A stretch of DNA of 64,000 nt. Source: Jiangella alkaliphila. GTDB lineage: Bacteria > Actinomycetota > Actinomycetes > Jiangellales > Jiangellaceae. The stretch's first letter is position 1. Each line of letters starts with the position of its first letter. Positions 54,071 to 63,003 of the stretch are shown piece after piece. The position numbers were made by a program, and so were the translations under genes. The notes under the pieces are model-generated. The model worked only from the letters and a program-made list of their open reading frames with translations. It had not been told where the DNA came from and made no database searches. Location: assembly GCF_900105925.1 (NCBI RefSeq), contig NZ_LT629791.1, positions 4,992,001 through 5,056,000 on the forward strand, given 5' to 3'.

Positions 54071-55897
54071 ATGTGCGGAATCGTCGGATACGTCGGCGCG
54101 AAGCCGGCCGCCCCCATCCTGGTCGACGGCCTGGCGCGGCTGGAGTACCGCGGCTACGACTCGGCGGGCGTCGCGGTCCTCGGGCCGAGCGAGATCCGGC
54201 TGCACCGCGACGCCGTCCGGGTGCGGGAGCTGGAGGCGAGCCTGCCGAAGCGGTTCGCCGGCAAGACCGGCATCGGCCACACCCGCTGGGCCACGCACGG
54301 CGTCCCGTCGCAGCGCAACGCCCACCCGCAGCTCAGCGCCGACGGCCGGGTCGCGGTCGTGCACAACGGCATCATCGACAACGCGTCCCAGCTGCGCGCC
54401 GAGCTGGCGGCCGACGGCGTCGAGCTGACCTCCGACACCGACACCGAGGTCCTCGCCCACCTGATCGCGCGAGCACACACGAGCGACACCACCACGCTCG
54501 AACAGGCCGTCCTCGCCACCCTCGACCGCATCGAGGGCACCTACGGCCTGGCCGTGCTCGACCGGGCCCACCCGGACCGCATCGTCGTCGCCCGCAACGG
54601 CAGCCCGATCATCCTCGGCATCGGCGACCGCGAGATGCACGTCGCCAGCGACACCGCCGCGCTCGTCCGCTACACCAAGCAGGTCGTCCACCTCGACGAC
54701 GGCGAGCTCGCCACGCTCAAGGCCGACGGCTACCAGACGTTCACCCGCGACGCCCGCACGACGAAGACCGCGGTCACCGTCGACTGGGACACCTCCGACT
54801 ACGGCAGCGACGGCCACGCGCACTTCATGCACAAGGAGATCGCCGAGCAGCCCGACTCCGTCCGCCGCGTCCTCAAGGGCCGGCTGGACGAGCGCTTCCA
54901 CACGGTGCGACTCGGCGGCCTGGAGATGGACGCCCGCGAGCTGCGCGAGTTCCGCCGGGTGAAGATCCTCGGCTGCGGTTCGGCCTACTACGCCGGCCAG
55001 GCGGGCGCGCAGTTCATCGAGGAGGTCGCCCGCATCCCGGCCGACGCCGAGCCCGCGTCGGAGTTCCGCTACCGCAACCCCGTCATCGAGAAGGACACGC
55101 TCTACGTCGCGGTCAGCCAGTCCGGCGAGACGTACGACACGCTGGTCGCCGTCCAGGAGCTGAAGCGGAAGGGCGGCCGGGTGATCGGCCTGGTCAACGC
55201 GGTCGGCTCGAGCATCGCCCGCGAGTGCGACGGCGGCGTCTACCTGCACGCGGGCCCCGAGGTGGCGGTCGCGTCGACGAAGGCGCTGACGAACATGCTG
55301 GTCGGCTTCGCGCTGCTCGGCCTGCACCTGGGCCGCATCCGCGACGTCTCACCGGCGGACGGACGCCGGCTCATCACCGCGCTGCAGGCGCTGCCGGAGC
55401 AGATCGAGCGCATCCTCGCCGACGAGGACCACCTGGCCGCCGTCGCGAAGGACCTGGCGCAGGCCCCCAGCCTGTTCTTCGTCGGCCGGACGCGCGGCTT
55501 CCCGGTCGCCCGCGAGGGCGCGCAGAAGCTCAAGGAGATCTCCTACCGGCACGCCGAGGCCTACCAGACGTCCGAGCTCAAGCACGGCCCGCTCGCGCTG
55601 GTCGGCCCGGAGCTGCCGACGGTCGCGATCGTCCCCGACGACGAGCTGCTCGAGCGCAACCTCGGCGCGCTGCAGGAGATCACCGCGCGGTCCGGGCCGC
55701 TCGTCGTGGTGACGCACGACGGCGTCGACCTCGGCGTCGTGCCCGCGCACGTGATCGCGGTGCCGAAGAGCGAGCCGGAGCTGGACCCGCTGCTGCTGAC
55801 GATCCCGCTCCAGCTGCTCGCCTACCACGCCGCCCTGACGCTCGGCCACGACGTCGACAAGCCCCGCAACCTCGCGAAGTCCGTCACCGTCGAGTGA
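54071..55897 (+). CDS. glmS: Glutamine-fructose-6-phosphate aminotransferase (isomerising)
   Basis: The 608-residue enzyme starts MCGIVGYVG with the N-terminal nucleophile Cys after Met removal; GHTRWATHG and HNGIIDN lie in the amidotransferase domain. Two SIS domains follow: CGSAYYAGQAGAQF, VAVSQSGETYDTLVA, VASTKALTNML, and the C-terminal KSVTVE. It makes glucosamine-6-phosphate for the cell wall. No glmS ribozyme is recognisable upstream. Confidence 0.96.
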   Translation: MCGIVGYVGAKPAAPILVDGLARLEYRGYDSAGVAVLGPSEIRLHRDAVRVRELEASLPKRFAGKTGIGHTRWATHGVPSQRNAHPQLSADGRVAVVHNGIIDNASQLRAELAADGVELTSDTDTEVLAHLIARAHTSDTTTLEQAVLATLDRIEGTYGLAVLDRAHPDRIVVARNGSPIILGIGDREMHVASDTAALVRYTKQVVHLDDGELATLKADGYQTFTRDARTTKTAVTVDWDTSDYGSDGHAHFMHKEIAEQPDSVRRVLKGRLDERFHTVRLGGLEMDARELREFRRVKILGCGSAYYAGQAGAQFIEEVARIPADAEPASEFRYRNPVIEKDTLYVAVSQSGETYDTLVAVQELKRKGGRVIGLVNAVGSSIARECDGGVYLHAGPEVAVASTKALTNMLVGFALLGLHLGRIRDVSPADGRRLITALQALPEQIERILADEDHLAAVAKDLAQAPSLFFVGRTRGFPVAREGAQKLKEISYRHAEAYQTSELKHGPLALVGPELPTVAIVPDDELLERNLGALQEITARSGPLVVVTHDGVDLGVVPAHVIAVPKSEPELDPLLLTIPLQLLAYHAALTLGHDVDKPRNLAKSVTVE

Positions 55898-55915
55898 TCG
55901 GATCCAGAGCCACAT

Positions 55916-55987
55916 GTTGATCTTGGAGTTGTTCGGCCATCTATGGGGCAAATCACCCTGTAATTGCCGAACAACTCCAAGATCAAC
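55916..55987. terminator. Perfect 22-bp inverted repeat after glmS
   Basis: A 22-bp arm (55916-55937, starting GTTGATCTTGGAG) is matched exactly in reverse complement at 55966-55987 with a 28-nt AT-rich loop. It lies between glmS and the convergent LLM gene. It is an efficient terminator, but long arms of this GTTGATC...GTTCGGC type may also be an interspersed repeat family. The 7496-7514 hairpin shares the GTTGATCT start. Confidence 0.75.
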
Positions 55988-56005
55988 TTCGAGGTGGGGG
56001 CGGGG

Positions 56006-56932
56006 TCAGCCCGCGACGTGGGGTGCGACCTCGGCGGCAATCAGCTCCAGGTGGTCGAGGTCGGAGAGGTCGAGGATCTGCAGGTAGATGCGGCCGCCGC
56101 CGAGCTCGCGGATGGCGTTGATGCCGTCGACGACCTCCTGCGGCGTGCCGGCCAGGCCGTGCTGACGGACCTCGGACGGGTCGCGCCCGATGGCCGCGGC
56201 GCGCCGGGCGAACTCGGCCTCGTCGGCCCCGACGCAGGCGACCAGGGCGACCGAGTAGACCAGCGAGTCGGGGTCGCGGCCGGCGTCCTCGCAGGCCTTG
56301 CGGACGACGCCGAACCGCTCGGCGATGTCGGACTTCGCCGGGAACGACGAGTTGTACTCGGCGGCGTACTTCGCGGCCAGCGCGGGCGTGCGGCGCGGGC
56401 CGTTGCCGCCGACGATGAGCGGGATCGGCTGCTGCACCGGCTTCGGCAGCCCCGGCGACTCACTGACGGTGTAGTGCGCGCCGTCGAACGAGAACGTCGA
56501 CCCGTCCGGGGTGTTCCACAGCCCGGTGACGACGGCGAACTGCTCCTCGAGCAGCCCGAACCGCTTCTCGGGGAACGGGATGCCGTACGCCGCGTGCTCC
56601 TTCGCGTACCAGCCAGCGCCCAGCCCCAGCTCGACCCGTCCGCCGGACATCTGGTCGACCTGCGCGACCTGGATGGCCAGCACGCCCGGGTGCCGGAACG
56701 TCGCCGACGTGACCAGCGTGCCGAGCCGGATGCGCGACGTCTCGCGGGCCAGCCCCGCCAGGGTCGTCCACGCGTCGGTCGGGCCGGGCAACCCGCTGAC
56801 GGAGCCCATCTTCAGGAAGTGGTCGGAACGGAAGAAGGCGTCGAAGCCCAGCCGTTCCGTGGCCTGCGCGACGGCGAGCAGGTCGTCGTAGCTCGCGCCC
56901 TGTTGGGGCTCGGTGAAGATCCGCAGCTGCAT
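56006..56932 (-). CDS. LLM-class (F420-dependent-like) oxidoreductase
   Basis: The 308-residue TIM-barrel protein begins MQLRIFTEPQQGASYDDLLA and has ERLGFDAFFRSDHFLKM, LGTLVTSATFRHPGVLA and LGLGAGWYAKEHAAYGIPFP, typical of F420-using LLM enzymes. It probably transfers hydride to or from F420H2 on an unknown small substrate. Monocistronic, ending against the glmS hairpin. Confidence 0.88.
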   Translation of the reverse strand: MQLRIFTEPQQGASYDDLLAVAQATERLGFDAFFRSDHFLKMGSVSGLPGPTDAWTTLAGLARETSRIRLGTLVTSATFRHPGVLAIQVAQVDQMSGGRVELGLGAGWYAKEHAAYGIPFPEKRFGLLEEQFAVVTGLWNTPDGSTFSFDGAHYTVSESPGLPKPVQQPIPLIVGGNGPRRTPALAAKYAAEYNSSFPAKSDIAERFGVVRKACEDAGRDPDSLVYSVALVACVGADEAEFARRAAAIGRDPSEVRQHGLAGTPQEVVDGINAIRELGGGRIYLQILDLSDLDHLELIAAEVAPHVAG

Positions 56933-56963
56933 GGGTCCAGCTTTTCACGGGCCACCCGCAGCC

Positions 56964-58100
56964 TCAGAGCCAGCCCTTCCGCCGGAAGATGACGAACAGC
57001 GACGCGCAGACCATCGCCATGAGGAACACCGCGAACGGGTAGCCCAGCGACCAGTGCGTCTCGGGCATGTTGTCGAAGTTCATGCCGTAGATGGTCCCGA
57101 CCAGGGTCGGCGCGAACAGGATGGCGGCCCAGGCGGAGATCTTCTTGAGCTCCTCGTTCTGCTCGAAGCTGGCCTCCGTCAGCGACTTCATCTCCTCGTT
57201 CTGCTGCTGCGTGACGAGCGTCGCGTTGACGGCGAGGATGTCGGACAGCACCTGCCGGAAGCCGTCGACCCGCTCAGTCACCTCGGTGGCGTGGTCGGCG
57301 ACGTCGCGCAGGTAGCGCTGCAGCTCCTCGTCGGTCTCGTACTTCTCGAAGCCCGCCTCGAGACCGGACAGCATGCCGGCCAGCGGCCGCGTCGCCCGCT
57401 GGAACTCCAGCACCTCGCGGGACAGCTCGTAGATGCGCCGCGACACCTCGGGGTCGCGGCCGAACACCTGGACCTCGATCTCGTCGACGTCGTTGCTGAC
57501 GCCGTTGACGACCGGGATGTAGCCGTCGACGACGGAGTCGAGGACGGCGTACAGGACGGACTCGGGGCCGAGCCGCAGCAGGTCGGGGTCGTCCTCCATG
57601 CGCCGCCGGACGCCGGAGAGGTCGGGCGCGGCGCCGTGCCGGACGGTGATGACGAAGCCGGGTCCGACGAACAGGTGCATCTCCGCGAAGTCGACCTCCT
57701 CGTCGGAGTCGATGTAGCGGGCCGCGCGCAGCACCACGAACAGCGTCTCGCCGTAACGCTCCAGCTTGGGCCGCTGATGCGCCTCCATGGCGTCCTCGAC
57801 GGCCAGCGGGTGCAGGTCGAACTCGTCGGCCAGCGACAGCAGCTCGGCATCGCTCGGCTTGTACAGCCCGATCCACGCCATCGCCTCGGCGTCGGCGCGC
57901 AGCTGGCGGTACGTCTCGGCCAGCGAGCTGGGCGTGCTGATGCGCTTGCCGTCGCGATACAGCGCGGCGTCGACGATGCTCGACCGGCGCACGGTGGTCT
58001 CCGGCTCGTCGGCCGGACGGTCGGTCACGGTGTCGCCCCGGCCCTGACGGCGCAGAGCGGGACGGATGACACGCAAGGCACGCTGACGACGAGGCGGCAT
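56964..58100 (-). CDS. corA: CorA family magnesium/cobalt transporter
   Basis: The 378-residue protein has a long cytoplasmic domain with DEIEVQVFGRDPEVSRRIYE, the ELSREVLEFQRATRPL helices, and two C-terminal helices with the hallmark GTIYGMNFDNMPE (GMN) pore loop, ending in a basic FRRKGWL. It forms a pentameric Mg2+ channel. ATG 58100 has GGGAGCG upstream. A separate leader with a small upstream ORF precedes it. Confidence 0.94.
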   Translation of the reverse strand: MPPRRQRALRVIRPALRRQGRGDTVTDRPADEPETTVRRSSIVDAALYRDGKRISTPSSLAETYRQLRADAEAMAWIGLYKPSDAELLSLADEFDLHPLAVEDAMEAHQRPKLERYGETLFVVLRAARYIDSDEEVDFAEMHLFVGPGFVITVRHGAAPDLSGVRRRMEDDPDLLRLGPESVLYAVLDSVVDGYIPVVNGVSNDVDEIEVQVFGRDPEVSRRIYELSREVLEFQRATRPLAGMLSGLEAGFEKYETDEELQRYLRDVADHATEVTERVDGFRQVLSDILAVNATLVTQQQNEEMKSLTEASFEQNEELKKISAWAAILFAPTLVGTIYGMNFDNMPETHWSLGYPFAVFLMAMVCASLFVIFRRKGWL

Positions 58101-58146
58101 GGCGACGCTCCCATGGCGATGAGGCGGACGGTGACGGGTGTCGTGG

Positions 58147-58204
58147 GACGCAGGACCACCCGGCCGCCGGACATCAGCTGTCCTCGGCCTCGGTGTCCTG
58201 CGTC
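58147..58204 (-). promoter_or_regulatory. Long hairpin in the corA leader
   Basis: GACGCAGGAC (58147-58156) and GTCCTGCGTC (58195-58204) pair exactly; ACC/GGT can continue inward and an inner GGCCG...CGGCC stem closes the loop. The stem overlaps the second half of the upstream ORF (58174-58230), so translation of that ORF must open it. The ATG of corA lies 47 bases after the stem. It does not match an M-box. Confidence 0.6.
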
Positions 58205-58230
58205 GCATGACTAGGAGGCTCACTGCGCAT
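58174..58230 (-). CDS. Upstream ORF (18 codons) in the corA leader
   Basis: The frame MRSEPPSHATQDTEAEDS starts at ATG 58230 behind GGGAGG with a 10-base gap and stops 73 bp before corA. It contains EPP near the start and an acidic DTEAED end. Pro/acidic leader peptides regulate Mg2+ transporters elsewhere (MgtL-like stalling at low Mg2+), so this is a candidate for the same role. It lies in the 5' untranslated region beginning about 40 bp upstream. Unproven. Confidence 0.55.
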   Translation of the reverse strand: MRSEPPSHATQDTEAEDS

Positions 58231-58275
58231 GGCAGCCTCACCTCCCGATACGTCGCCGCTGGTACGCCACCGTTC

Positions 58276-58281
58276 AGGATA
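58276..58281 (-). promoter_or_regulatory. Candidate -10 TATCCT for corA leader
   Basis: On the minus strand TATCCT lies 45 bp before the upstream ORF start. Transcription would start near 58269. No clear -35 was found. Confidence 0.4.
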
Positions 58282-58306
58282 GTCCACAGACGGCCGCCGC
58301 GGGTGA

Positions 58307-59575
58307 TCAGCTCGCCGGATGCAGGATCGCGACGCACTCGACGTGGTGCGTCATCGGGAACAGGTCGAACGCGCGCAGACCGGTGAGGTGGTAGCCGTGG
58401 CCGGCGAACGTGGCGAGGTCGCGGGCCAGCGCGGCCGGATCGCAGGCGACGTACGCGACGACCCGCGGCCTGCGCTCGGCGATCCGCCGGACGACGGCGG
58501 CCTTGGCGCCCTCGCGCGGCGGGTCCAGCACGACGACGTCGACGGAGTCGGGCACGCCCGCCGGGCCGGTCCCGGCCAGTACCCGGTCGACCCGGCCGGT
58601 CAGCAGCCGCACCCACCCGACGTCGTGCAGGTTGCGCTTGGCGTCGCCGACGGCCTGCGGCGATCCCTCGACGCCCACCACCGAGCCGGACGGCCCGACC
58701 AGCGGCGCCAGCGCGCCGGCGAACAGACCGACGCCGCAGTAGAGGTCCAGCGCGGACTCGCCCGGCCGGGCCTCGACGCCCTCCAGCACGGCGCTCACCA
58801 GCGTCTCGGCCGCGCCCGGGTGGACCTGCCAGAACCCGCCGCCGCCGACCCGCCAGCGCCGTCCGGCCGCCTCCTCGACGACGTACCGGCGGCCCTCGAC
58901 CACCTGGCCGTCGACCAGCAGCTGCCGCTCCCCCGTGTTCGCGGCGACCACCTCGACCGACGACGCGCCCGGCCACTCGCCGTCCTCGACGTGCGCCGCG
59001 CGGACCTCGGGGTGCGCGATGCGGCAGTGGTCGATCGGCACGACCTCGTGCGAGCGGTGCGCACGCAGCCCGGCCCGTCCACTCGCGTCGACGGCGTAGG
59101 TCACGCGGGTCCGCCAGCCCAGCCCGTCATCATCGCCGGCCGAGGTACGCATCTCAGCCGAGGCCGCAGATCGACTTGCCACGGCCTCGACGGTCACCTC
59201 GCGGCGCAGACCGGCCAGCCGCTCCAGCTGCTCGGAGACGACCGCGGCCTTCAGCGACCGCTGCGCGGGCAGCAGCACGTGCTGCCAGTCGCAGCCGCCG
59301 CACTTCCCGGGACCCGACCACGGGCAGGGCGGCTCGACCCGGGCCGGCGACGGTGTCAGCACGGCGACCGCGTCGGCGCGCCAGAACCGGTCCTCGGTGC
59401 CGCCCTCGGTGACCCTGATGCGCACCCGCTCGCCGGGCAGCGCGTGCCGGACGAAGACCGCGCGGCCCTCGTGCCGGGCCACGCAGACGCCGCCGTGCGC
59501 GACGGCGCCGACGTCGACCACGACCTCCGTGCCGGCGACCGACTCGCCGCGGACCGTGCGCGCCCGCCCGCTCAG
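58307..59575 (-). CDS. TrmA/RlmCD-type 23S rRNA/tRNA (uracil-5)-methyltransferase
   Basis: The protein (about 422 aa) has a TRAM domain (VDVGAVAHGGVCVARHEGRA), an Fe-S motif CPWSGPGKCGGC, SAM-binding LDLYCGVGLFAGAL, and catalytic VVVLDPPREGAK and VAYVACDPAAL. The start is unclear: CTG 59575 overlaps the stop of the preceding transporter (CTGA), while GTG 59521 would shorten the TRAM domain. It methylates a uridine in rRNA or tRNA; the site is unknown. Confidence 0.88.
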   Translation of the reverse strand: MSGRARTVRGESVAGTEVVVDVGAVAHGGVCVARHEGRAVFVRHALPGERVRIRVTEGGTEDRFWRADAVAVLTPSPARVEPPCPWSGPGKCGGCDWQHVLLPAQRSLKAAVVSEQLERLAGLRREVTVEAVASRSAASAEMRTSAGDDDGLGWRTRVTYAVDASGRAGLRAHRSHEVVPIDHCRIAHPEVRAAHVEDGEWPGASSVEVVAANTGERQLLVDGQVVEGRRYVVEEAAGRRWRVGGGGFWQVHPGAAETLVSAVLEGVEARPGESALDLYCGVGLFAGALAPLVGPSGSVVGVEGSPQAVGDAKRNLHDVGWVRLLTGRVDRVLAGTGPAGVPDSVDVVVLDPPREGAKAAVVRRIAERRPRVVAYVACDPAALARDLATFAGHGYHLTGLRAFDLFPMTHHVECVAILHPAS

Positions 59576-61578
59576 CGCGGACCGCCCCGCCGCACGTCGC
59601 CGGGCGCCCGGCGGGCCGGCTTCGCCTTGGCCCGGGCCTTGGCCGCCGCCGCGGAGCGCAGCTGCCACGGCACGCTGGTGACCATGACGCCCGGCGTGAA
59701 CAGCAGCCGGCCCTTGAGCCAGAAGACGCTCTGGTTGTGCAGGATCCGCTCCCACCAGCGACCGACCACGTACTCGGGCACGTACACCGTGACGATGTCG
59801 CGCGGGCTGGCCCGGCGGATCGCCCGGACGTACTCGACCACCGGCCGGGCGATCTCGCGGTACGGCGAGTCGAGCACCCGCAGCGGCACCGGGATGTCGT
59901 GCCGGTCCCACTCGTCGAGCAGCACGGCGGTCGCCTCACTGTCGACGTCGACGGTGATGGCCTCGAGGATGTCCGGCCGGGTGGCCCGCGCGTAGGCGAT
60001 GGCCCGCACCGTCGGCTTGTGCAGCCGCGACACCAACACGACGGCGTGCACGCGGGACGGCAGCAGCGACTCGGCCGGCCAGTCCTCGACCTCCAGCTCG
60101 AGGGAGGTGGCGTCGTAGTGCCGGCGGATGCCGCGCATGACCAGGAACAGCAGCGGCATCATCGCGACGACGAGCCAGGCCCCGTGGGCGAACTTGGTGA
60201 TCAGCACGACGACGAGCACGACGCCGGTCAGCATCGCGCCGGTGCCGTTGATGACGCGGGAGCGCAGGATCTGCCGTCGCTCCGGCCCGGTCGGCCCAGC
60301 CGCGAGCAGCCGGTTCCAGTGCCGCACCATCCCCGTCTGGCCGAACGTGAACGCCGTGAACACACCGACGATGTAGAGCTGGATCAGCCGGGTCACCGAG
60401 GCGTCGAACGCGACGATCAGCAGGCCGGCCAGCACCGCCAGCACCAGGATGCCGTTGCTGAACACCAGCCGGTCGCCGCGGGTGTGCAGCTGACGAGGCG
60501 CATAGCGGTACTGCGCGAGGATCGAGCCGAGCAGCGGGAACCCGTTGAACGCGGTGTTCGCGGCCAGGATCAGGATCAGCGCCGCGGCACCCTGGATGTA
60601 GTAGAAGGGGATCGTGTCGCCGCCGAACACCGCCGCGGCCAGCTGCGAGATGACGGTCGGCTGCGGCTGGGTGCAGTCGAACCCGACGAGGTCGCAGGAG
60701 TTCTCGACGTAGCGGACGTCGGCGATCACGGCCAGCGCGGTGATGCCGCTGAACATCGTGATGGACAGCGTGCCCATGATGGCCAGCGTCGCGGCGGCGT
60801 TCTTCGCCTTGGGCTTGCGGAACGCTGGCACGCCGTTGGCGATCGCCTCGACGCCGGTCAGCGCCGTACAACCGGATGCGAACGCGCGGAGCACCAGTAG
60901 CATCAGCGCGATACCGCCGAGGTCGGTCATCTCGGCGTGGACGTCGTACGAGGCCGACTCCGCGACCGGGTCCTCGCCGAACACCGTCTTGCCCAGGCCC
61001 CACGCGATCATCGCGCCGATGCCGACGATGAACAGGTACGTCGGGATGGCGAACGCGGTGCCGCTCTCGCGGATACCGCGCAGGTTCGCCGCCGCCAGCA
61101 GCACCACCAACCCGATGGCGATCGGCACCCGGTAGTCGTTCAGCTCCGGGACCGCCGAGATCAGGTTGTCCACGCCCGCCGAGACCGACACCGCCACCGT
61201 CAGGATGTAGTCGATGAGCAGGGCGCTCGCGACGATCAGCCCGGCCGTCGGGCCGAGGTTGGTGTTGGCGACCTCGAAGTCGCCGCCGCCGGACGGGTAC
61301 GCGCGGACCAGCTGCCGGTACGACGCGACGACGGTGATCAGCAGCAGCACGACGACCGCGGCGACCCACGGGGTGTACGTCAGGTAGGCCAGGCCGCCCA
61401 GCGTCAGGATGACCAGGATCTCCTGCGTGGCGTACGTGACCGACGACAGCGGGTCGCTGGCGAAGACCGGCAGGGCCAGCCGCTTGGGTAGCAGCGTGTG
61501 CCCCATGCGGTCGCTGGGGAGCTTGCGACCGATGAGCAGCCGCTTGGACAGATCGCCGAGGCTCGGCACGATCGGCAA
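59572..61578 (-). CDS. KimA-like APC-family potassium permease
   Basis: A 668-residue transporter: 12-helix core with the FASDPLSSVTYATQEILVIL opening and YPSGGGDFEVANTNLG of the KimA/YdaO group, then a cytoplasmic domain of about 200 residues and a basic tail (AKARAKAKPARRAP). TTG 61578 is seven bases after GAAGG, preferred over GTG 61569. It is divergent from two TrkA-type potassium-channel regulatory genes, which supports a potassium-uptake role. Confidence 0.85.
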   Translation of the reverse strand: MPIVPSLGDLSKRLLIGRKLPSDRMGHTLLPKRLALPVFASDPLSSVTYATQEILVILTLGGLAYLTYTPWVAAVVVLLLITVVASYRQLVRAYPSGGGDFEVANTNLGPTAGLIVASALLIDYILTVAVSVSAGVDNLISAVPELNDYRVPIAIGLVVLLAAANLRGIRESGTAFAIPTYLFIVGIGAMIAWGLGKTVFGEDPVAESASYDVHAEMTDLGGIALMLLVLRAFASGCTALTGVEAIANGVPAFRKPKAKNAAATLAIMGTLSITMFSGITALAVIADVRYVENSCDLVGFDCTQPQPTVISQLAAAVFGGDTIPFYYIQGAAALILILAANTAFNGFPLLGSILAQYRYAPRQLHTRGDRLVFSNGILVLAVLAGLLIVAFDASVTRLIQLYIVGVFTAFTFGQTGMVRHWNRLLAAGPTGPERRQILRSRVINGTGAMLTGVVLVVVLITKFAHGAWLVVAMMPLLFLVMRGIRRHYDATSLELEVEDWPAESLLPSRVHAVVLVSRLHKPTVRAIAYARATRPDILEAITVDVDSEATAVLLDEWDRHDIPVPLRVLDSPYREIARPVVEYVRAIRRASPRDIVTVYVPEYVVGRWWERILHNQSVFWLKGRLLFTPGVMVTSVPWQLRSAAAAKARAKAKPARRAPGDVRRGGPR

Positions 61579-61659
61579 TGGTATGCCTTCCGTAGCAGCC
61601 GTGTAACGTCGGCTGCGACACGGCGAGCCCAGCGCCGCCTGGACCCGGAGAGGACCACA

Positions 61660-62325
61660 GTGCACGTCGTCATCATGGGCTGCGGCAGGGTCGGCTCGAC
61701 CGTCGCACACATCCTCGAGTCGCACGACCACACGGTCGCGATCGTCGACCAGAACCCCGAGGCGTTCCGGCGGCTGCAGCCCGGCTTCGAGGGCTCCACG
61801 GTGGCCGGGGTCGGGTTCGACCGCGACGTGCTCATCGAGGCCGGCATCGAGCGCGCCGACGCGTTCGTCGCCGTCAGCAGCGGCGACAACTCCAACATCC
61901 TCGCCGCCCGGGTGGCCCGCGAGACGTTCGGCGTCGACAACGTCGTGGCCCGCATCTACGACCCGGGCCGCGCCGAGGTCTACCAGCGGCTGGGCATCCC
62001 GACGGTGGCGACGGTGCGGTGGACGGCCGACCAGATCCTGCGCCGGCTGTTCCCCGAGGGCGCGCAGACCGAGTGGGTCGATCCCACGGGGACGGTCCAG
62101 CTGGCCGAGTTCCACGTCAGCAGCGGCTGGATCGGGCTCACCATCGACAGGCTGGAGGAGGCGTCCGGCGCCCGGGTCGCGTTCCTCACCCGCTACGGCG
62201 AAGGCGTCCTGCCCACCGCCTCCACCGTCCTCCAGGACGGCGACCTCGTGCACGTCCTCGTCAACACCGAACGCATCGCCTACGTCGCGCAGGCGCTGGC
62301 CAAGGACCCGGAGGTGGAGGTCTGA
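61660..62325 (+). CDS. ceoB: TrkA-type potassium uptake regulatory subunit
   Basis: The 221-residue protein has a Rossmann RCK-N domain (MHVVIMGCGRVGSTVAHILE, GDNSNILAARVARETFGVDN) and an RCK-C domain (FHVSSGWIGLTIDRLEE). These subunits bind nucleotide and gate K+ transport. GTG 61660 follows GGAGAGG. The stop overlaps the next gene by one base (TGATG). Confidence 0.92.
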   Translation: MHVVIMGCGRVGSTVAHILESHDHTVAIVDQNPEAFRRLQPGFEGSTVAGVGFDRDVLIEAGIERADAFVAVSSGDNSNILAARVARETFGVDNVVARIYDPGRAEVYQRLGIPTVATVRWTADQILRRLFPEGAQTEWVDPTGTVQLAEFHVSSGWIGLTIDRLEEASGARVAFLTRYGEGVLPTASTVLQDGDLVHVLVNTERIAYVAQALAKDPEVEV

Positions 62326-62990
62326 TGCGCGTCGCCATCGCCGGCGCCGGCAACGTCGGCCGCTCGATCGCGTCGGAGCTGCTGGCCAACGGCCACGACG
62401 TGCTGCTCATCGACAAGGACACCAAGGCGATCAAGGCCGCCAGCGTGCCCGAGGCCGAGTGGCTGCTGGCCGACGCCTGCGAGCTGTCCATGCTCGAGGA
62501 GGCGGCGCTGGACCGCTGCAACGTCGTCATCGCCGCCACCGGCGACGACAAGGTCAACCTCGTCGTGTCGCTGCTGGCCAAGACGGAGTTCGGGGTGCCG
62601 CGCGTGGTGGCCCGGGTGAACCACCCGCGCAACGAGTGGATGTTCACCGAGTCCTGGGGCGTCGACGTGTCCGTCTCGACGCCGCGCATCATGAGCGCGC
62701 TGGTCGAGGAGGCCGTGAGCGTCGGCGACCTCGTCCGGCTGTTCAGCTTCCGGCAGGGCGAGGCGAACCTCGTCGAGCTGACGCTGCCGCCCGACTCCCC
62801 CATCGCCGGGACGGCGGTCGCGGACGTCGCCTGGCCGGTCGACACCTCGCTGGTCTCGATCATCCGCGGCAAGCACGTGCACAGCCCGCTGCCCGACCTG
62901 CCGCTGGAGGCCGGCGACGAGCTGCTGTTCGTCGCCGCGCCGGAGCGGGAGCAGCAGCTCGAGGACCTGCTCTCGCCGCACGCCAACTAG
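62325..62990 (+). CDS. ceoC: Second TrkA-type regulatory subunit
   Basis: The 221-residue protein has the same layout: MRVAIAGAGNVGRSIASELL, GDDKVNLVVSLLAKTEFGVP, and an RCK-C part VELTLPPDSPIAGTAVADVA. Paired CeoB/CeoC-like subunits are standard in actinobacteria. It is transcribed away from the KimA-like permease. Confidence 0.92.
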   Translation: MRVAIAGAGNVGRSIASELLANGHDVLLIDKDTKAIKAASVPEAEWLLADACELSMLEEAALDRCNVVIAATGDDKVNLVVSLLAKTEFGVPRVVARVNHPRNEWMFTESWGVDVSVSTPRIMSALVEEAVSVGDLVRLFSFRQGEANLVELTLPPDSPIAGTAVADVAWPVDTSLVSIIRGKHVHSPLPDLPLEAGDELLFVAAPEREQQLEDLLSPHAN

Positions 62991-63003
62991 CGCGCGGCGC
63001 GGC

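Noticed and set aside
58100-58300. M-box magnesium riboswitch before corA
   Set aside because: GGTGAGGCT occurs at the uORF ribosome site but the rest of the M-box core is missing.
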